Notes under the pieces: model-generated
Seen by the model: only the letters and a program-made list of their open reading frames with translations
Told to the model about the DNA's origin: nothing
The model's database searches: none
Source: Utricularia gibba
Lineage: Eukaryota; Streptophyta; Magnoliopsida; Lamiales; Lentibulariaceae
NCBI GenBank assembly: GCA_002189035.1
Contig: NEEC01000010.1
Coordinates: 3,100,001-3,164,000 of the forward strand
Length of the DNA stretch: 64,000 nucleotides
Direction: 5' to 3'
Shown: in pieces, positions 59,405 to 64,000 of the stretch
How the letters are laid out: each line of letters begins with the position of its first letter
Position numbering within the stretch: the first letter of the stretch is position 1
Position numbers and translations under genes: made by a program

Positions 59405-60020
59405 GCCATCAAGTCCCATGCGATTGGGTGTCAACCCGGACTCCTCTCTCCTCCCTTGTATTTACTGTAAGTTGCGATCGGAGATCCCCCGCCTCAAGCT
59501 GAAATAAATACTTCGCGGGCGTAATTTATTTAAACTTACAAAGTAAATATGAAGGGTATATTGTGTGATGTGAAGTTGTATTTAAGATTATATGAATATA
59601 GTCAATTTGAGATGGTTAAATTGTTCTGTAATATAAATTATAATATAAAACTATACTATAAGATTTAATAAAATAAAAAATATTATATTATTATGTAATT
59701 TAATATAGTAACATAAATGTATTTTAAAAATCGATAAAAAAGAATAATATAATCTTTCTAATAATGTATAATTTAATCTATGAAACTAAGATTCAAAAAA
59801 TTTAATAATTTTTAAAGTTAATCACAAAATTTAAATTTTTAATTTTTTTTAATTTGAAAGAAAAAAGGTTAATTTTTGGGTTAACATGATTTAAATTGGT
59901 GATGAAAAAGGACTGCCTTTTATAAGCCGTGGCGGTGCTACTCCTAACCCTAAAAATCACGATCCGACCCAAATTTGGAGAGAGTTCCTCTTCTGCGGAT
60001 TGATTTTGCCGCGGCAATCG
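59405..60020. other. AT-rich divergent region, RALF-like / SF1
   Basis: About 59515-59880 is almost pure A/T. The right end is the SF1 promoter and leader. No gene seen. Confidence 0.55.
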
Positions 60021-62408
60021 ATGGATACTCTTCAATCGAACTACACGGATTCCCCATCGCAGGTGCCGACCGAGCATCTCTCCAATCATCAGACTGATCC
60101 CTTTCGTCAATTGCAGGCTGAGATTGAAGCCGAGGGGAGAACCCTGGATTCGACAGATCACGTCACGGGGAACGGAGGTACCGCCGCAGGGGATGCTGAT
60201 CCGTTTCCGGAAAACGTTAATCGGAAGACGTTACTGTCTGAAAATGGTTTGACCAACACGCACAGTGCTACTGATAAGGATGCTTCGGGTGGCGAGGAGG
60301 AAACAAGCAGCAGGAGACGGCGTCGTTCTAGGTGGGACCCCCCTCCGTCTCAGCAAATTGAAGATGGAGGCGCGACGAGCGGCGGGACTGGTGAGGGGAA
60401 TTCTGGGACTGGAGGGAGAAAACGGAAGTCGAGGTGGGCGGACGATGAGCCTAAGCCGGTGGTTCAGTTGCCAGATTTTATGAAGGATTTTGCGGGAGGT
60501 ATTGAGTTTGATCCCGAGATTCAAGCTTTGAATAGTAGGTTACTAGAAATCAGTCGGAAACTGCAGTCGGGGTTGCCGTTGGATGATCGGCCAGAGGGTG
60601 CCAGGTCCCCTTCGCCGGAGCCCGTTTATGATAACTTCGGCGTTCGGATTAATACTAGGGAATTTCGTGCCAGGGAAAAATTGAATAGGGAGAGGCAAGA
60701 AATTATATCGCTTATAATCAAGAAAAATCCTGCTTTTAAGCCCCCAGCGGATTATAGACCACCGAAGCTTCAAAAGAAATTGTACATTCCAATGAAGGAA
60801 TATCCAGGCTATAACTTTATTGGATTAATTATTGGCCCTAGAGGAAACACTCAAAAGCGAATGGAGAGGGAGACGGGAGCGAAAATTGTTATTCGAGGTA
60901 AAGGGTCTGTAAAAGAAGGTAGGTTACAGCAGAAAAGGGATTTGAAGCATGATCTTGCTGAGAACGAGGATCTGCATGTATTGGTTGAAGCAGACACCGA
61001 TGAGGCTCTTGAGGCTGCAGCTGGAATGGTCGAAAAGCTCCTGCAGCCTGTTGATGAGGTTCTCAATGAGCATAAGAGGCAACAACTTAGGGAGCTTGCA
61101 GCTTTGAATGGTACCATTAGGGATGAAGAGTTTTGCAGGTTGTGCGGTGAGCCTGGGCATCGGCAGTATGCATGCCCTTCTCGATTAACTACTTTTAAGA
61201 GTGATGTTTTATGTAAGATATGTGGTGATGGAGGGCACCCTACGATTGATTGCCCTGTGAAGAATACCACTGGAAAGAAAATGGATGATGAGTATCAAAA
61301 TTTCCTTGCTGAACTTGGAGGCTCGGTTCCCAGCTCTTCAAATGAGCAGAGATCCTCAACTCTTGCTCTTGGAGGTTCAGCAACTGCCCCTTGGTCTGGC
61401 GGTACCAACCCATCCAGTGCCACTCAAGCTGGCTTAGGGGTAAACCCCGTCAAGCCTCAAGAATATGACGAAACAAATTTGTATATTGGATACTTGCCAC
61501 CTAATCTTGATGATGATGGTTTAATCGGCTTATTTGCTCCTTTTGGTGATATTGTGATGGCAAAGGTTATCAAGGACCGTGCTACTGGGTTGAGTAAAGG
61601 TTATGGATTTGTTAAGTATTCTGATGTTCAGCAGGCTAATAATGCAATAGCGAGCATGAATGGTCACAAACTTGAAGGGAGAACAATTGCTGTAAGGGTA
61701 GCAGGGAAACCTCCACAGCCTCCTGCCCCTCCGGTACCTTCTGTGCCTCCAACTGCGCCTCTGCCACCTTATCCAATTCCAAATCAGTCTTTCAGTGCTT
61801 ACCCCCCACAGCAGCATAATGCTGGTGGTTTGATGGTGAGTGCACCATCTCCAGGCGGTTATGTTGGTGCTCCAGTTCCTTGGGCAACACCTTTGCTACC
61901 TCCCTCATATGCTTCTTATCCTCCTCCCCCTCCTCCTCCTGGATCTGAATCATACACATCAGTTCCTGGTCAGGCAGTTTCTCAGCCTGGAGTACAATAC
62001 CCAAGTATTCCGCTACCCCCAGGTGCATCTAGTGTTCCCGTGCATAATATTTCTTCCACTGAAGCACCCCAAAGTTATGCATCCTCTGGAGAGGCACCAA
62101 AAATGTACTCATCTGAAGTCCACTCTTTGAATGGTCCACCTGTTACAGCATATGGTTACACTAGCTCTGCTGCCCCCATGCCACCAGGTGCTCACTTTTC
62201 ATATCCTACAGCTGCGTATGGATATTCACCTTATTATGCTGCTGTTCCTCCCCCTCCGCCTCCTGCACAGCAGCTGGACCCATCACAGTGCTTGAGTAAT
62301 GTTCCTTGGGCCTCAAGTCAACCAGTTCCTCCCACATCGTCGTCCACTGAGAAAAGAAGCTATGGAGCAGACTCTGAGTATGAGAAGTTCATGTCAGAAA
62401 CAAAATAA
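60021..62408 (+). CDS. SF1: Splicing factor 1 / branch-point binding protein homologue
   Basis: An intronless CDS of 795 residues, as for Arabidopsis At5g51300. The ATG at 60021 gives [20 protein letters not shown]. Parts in order: two SRW motifs in a basic/serine linker ([22 protein letters not shown], residues about 100-150, the U2AF-interacting type); a coiled SF1 helix; a KH-QUA2 domain at about 250-350 ([20 protein letters not shown], with the GPRG loop); two CCHC zinc knuckles ([34 protein letters not shown]) at about 372-415; an RRM at about 485-565 ([40 protein letters not shown]); then a long proline/tyrosine-rich tail. It binds the intron branch point in the first step of spliceosome assembly. 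The added RRM is a plant feature. Confidence 0.97.
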   Translation: MDTLQSNYTDSPSQVPTEHLSNHQTDPFRQLQAEIEAEGRTLDSTDHVTGNGGTAAGDADPFPENVNRKTLLSENGLTNTHSATDKDASGGEEETSSRRRRRSRWDPPPSQQIEDGGATSGGTGEGNSGTGGRKRKSRWADDEPKPVVQLPDFMKDFAGGIEFDPEIQALNSRLLEISRKLQSGLPLDDRPEGARSPSPEPVYDNFGVRINTREFRAREKLNRERQEIISLIIKKNPAFKPPADYRPPKLQKKLYIPMKEYPGYNFIGLIIGPRGNTQKRMERETGAKIVIRGKGSVKEGRLQQKRDLKHDLAENEDLHVLVEADTDEALEAAAGMVEKLLQPVDEVLNEHKRQQLRELAALNGTIRDEEFCRLCGEPGHRQYACPSRLTTFKSDVLCKICGDGGHPTIDCPVKNTTGKKMDDEYQNFLAELGGSVPSSSNEQRSSTLALGGSATAPWSGGTNPSSATQAGLGVNPVKPQEYDETNLYIGYLPPNLDDDGLIGLFAPFGDIVMAKVIKDRATGLSKGYGFVKYSDVQQANNAIASMNGHKLEGRTIAVRVAGKPPQPPAPPVPSVPPTAPLPPYPIPNQSFSAYPPQQHNAGGLMVSAPSPGGYVGAPVPWATPLLPPSYASYPPPPPPPGSESYTSVPGQAVSQPGVQYPSIPLPPGASSVPVHNISSTEAPQSYASSGEAPKMYSSEVHSLNGPPVTAYGYTSSAAPMPPGAHFSYPTAAYGYSPYYAAVPPPPPPAQQLDPSQCLSNVPWASSQPVPPTSSSTEKRSYGADSEYEKFMSETK

Positions 62409-63430
62409 CATTTATTCAGACTGCTGCTTGTTATGAGGTAAGGACGACATTCCACCAGGATCAATGGCATGATTGATCTGGCAGTAATATTCCTTGGATA
62501 CCCACTTACATGTTTTAGTCTCGCCATCTTTGAAATCACATGCTCATTCAAATAAGTACATCTAGATTACGCTGATTGTACACTCACTTCTTTTCTATTA
62601 TGTAATATCTCTACAGGATATCTGATGGGGCAGTGTCTTCCTGATATCTGATCTCTTCCTATGATTTACTTCTTCGACGATTTGGACTCACATAACCTTG
62701 CTGTACTGTTACATTTGCAGAAAGTTGCTCTCAAGTTGGCTCCTTTGACAGTCTGCTGTATCATCCTTTCAAAAGATAAACTAATGGCTGTTTTGTAGGG
62801 TTCTTTATCAACGCTCATATCTGCTTTGGGTTGTCATGTTTTTGAACTCAAGTGCTTTTTTTTTGTGTTTCGCCTCTCTCTACCTGCTTTCTCACCTCTT
62901 TCGTAGTCCTAACCTTATTTTGGACTTGTCTTCTTTGCTAAGACGTGGATGCATCATCTTTGTCGACGGTGAGTTCAACAAACACAGTTACTTTTTCAGC
63001 GCTAATGATTTTGGACTTTGATTCTACCCAGTTCCCGTTCTCCTAGTTCATGCATGTCAGTCGCCAAGTTATGAGATTCGACATCCACAATGCATCGGCG
63101 GACCACATTGATCCCCTTGTCTAGGAAGTGAAAAGGGGTCGCAGGTTTTGATTCCATCTTATGATACTTTGTGTTGCTAACTGAGGATAATAACCCAGGG
63201 GGTGCTTGTGTGTTGCTTCTCCTTAACCTGAATCACGATATGCTCGAGCTTTTGAGGATCAAAGTTTTCTTCGAATGTGATGATTGAATTTGAATGGTTC
63301 CTGGAGACAGTGAGACCAAAATAGCATGTAAATATGAAGGAAAATGGGGTTCCTAGCAGGGCGTCGCAACATGAGATGTTTTCTGTAACACTGAAGGCAG
63401 GCATCAGTTAGGCGCTACGGCTCTCCCCGT
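62409..63430. other. Convergent 3' region, SF1 / PLAC8
   Basis: About 1 kb without a gene I can support; it includes the SF1 3' UTR and the PLAC8-gene 3' UTR. A small plus-strand frame at 62836-63021 has no recognisable motif. Confidence 0.5.
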
Positions 63431-64000
63431 CTACAATGGCTGCATCTCTAGACGTACATGCGATCCGCCATTTGCAGAGGTAGACGGCAACTCCTGTCGT
63501 TCACCATCTGCAGTCATCTCCTGATGGGGGGTGGGTTCACGACGGTCATCGGAAATGCACCATCGTCGGTGAGCCGAGCCTTCATCTCCCGGTGCTCCTG
63601 GCACAAGGCACACCAGTGCAAGCAACAGTGCACCATGCAGGGGTCACACGGCGAGTTCTGCATCGTAATAAACACATGGGAAATTGGAAACTAGCAGCAG
63701 GAAAGGCAGTGCTGGATGCAACTTCCAGAAACACGGCACCTGGAGATGGTACTTTTTCTGCAGCGTCTGCCGGGAGAGGCCGGTGTAGATGCCACACATC
63801 CACCAACTGAAGAGCAAGCCTTCAACTATGAGGAAGGTCGTCCTCGGTTCGATTACGCCGTGCAGAGCGGCGGCGGCGGCAGCCAACGCCAATCCGCCCT
63901 CCACAAAGATGGCATGACAGATACATGGACCGGTCCATGGGGTGTCGTCCCTCAGTTGCTCGAAGTTGCGTCCGAAGAGAATGCACGGGCAAAACAGCCC
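63431..64000 (-). CDS. PLAC8 family / cell number regulator 6-like protein (partial, one frameshift)
   Basis: Two exons are visible: 63740 to beyond the right edge, and 63431-63657; the 5' end is missing. The visible start reads [20 protein letters not shown], the cysteine-rich PLAC8 signature. [20 protein letters not shown] and [20 protein letters not shown] are membrane segments. The last exon holds [20 protein letters not shown] and [12 protein letters not shown], as in the CNR6 subgroup (At5g51400 type, from memory). At 63526-63531 a G6 run (C6 in the gene) shifts the frame after VNPPP. With one more base the frame continues [20 protein letters not shown] and ends LEMQPL at 63431, like homologues; as written it stops early at 63514. 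CNR/PCR proteins affect organ size or metal transport. Confidence 0.87.

Overview
The window is nuclear DNA from a flowering plant, most likely a eudicot. Almost every gene is split by short GT-AG introns, intergenic DNA is very AT-rich, and the proteins match angiosperm families: TOC34, the NDH subunit PNSB3, EMF2, ERF, ATL, RALF and MES. I count 23 supported protein genes, one weak gene candidate and one decayed transposase in 64 kb, so the region is gene-dense and poor in transposons. I see no rRNA, tRNA or CRISPR.

Layout. 1-1.5 kb: a broken Mutator-like transposase with a four-unit 115-bp tandem repeat beside it. 1.9-19.3 kb: ATL RING-H2 protein (-), Mpv17/PMP22 protein (-), RPL11 (-), CID5-like PAM2/CUE protein (+), TFIIS/SPOC protein (-), membrane RING E3 (-), PNSB3 (-), MAPR haem-binding protein (+), ERH (-). 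19.6-28 kb: AIMP1/EMAPII-like protein (+), GOST-type seven-TM protein (-), MES17-like methylesterase (+), and a doubtful small membrane protein (-). 28.6-52 kb: a run of plus-strand genes, RNFT-like RING protein, RFT1, an unnamed beta-propeller protein, TOC34, SRS2-like helicase and EMF2. 52.5-64 kb: ERF (-), DUF676 hydrolase (-), NHP2 (-), RALF-like peptide (-), SF1/BBP (+), PLAC8 protein (-, cut by the right edge).

The genes are mostly housekeeping and unrelated in pathway. Several touch RNA (RPL11, NHP2, SF1, ERH, AIMP1-like) or chromatin and transcription (EMF2, TFIIS/SPOC, ERF). The order hydrolase-ERF-EMF2-SF1-PLAC8 and the pair CID5-TFIIS/SPOC recall neighbours on Arabidopsis chromosome 5 (locus numbers from memory).

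The main oddity is a set of eight single-base frameshifts in six otherwise well-conserved genes, seven of them in short G/C runs or a GG pair. This looks more like base-calling error in the assembly than gene death. Other points: two GC-AG introns, two genes whose first coding exon is only the ATG, and a RALF-like peptide with only two cysteines. I did not find a convincing novel multi-gene system.
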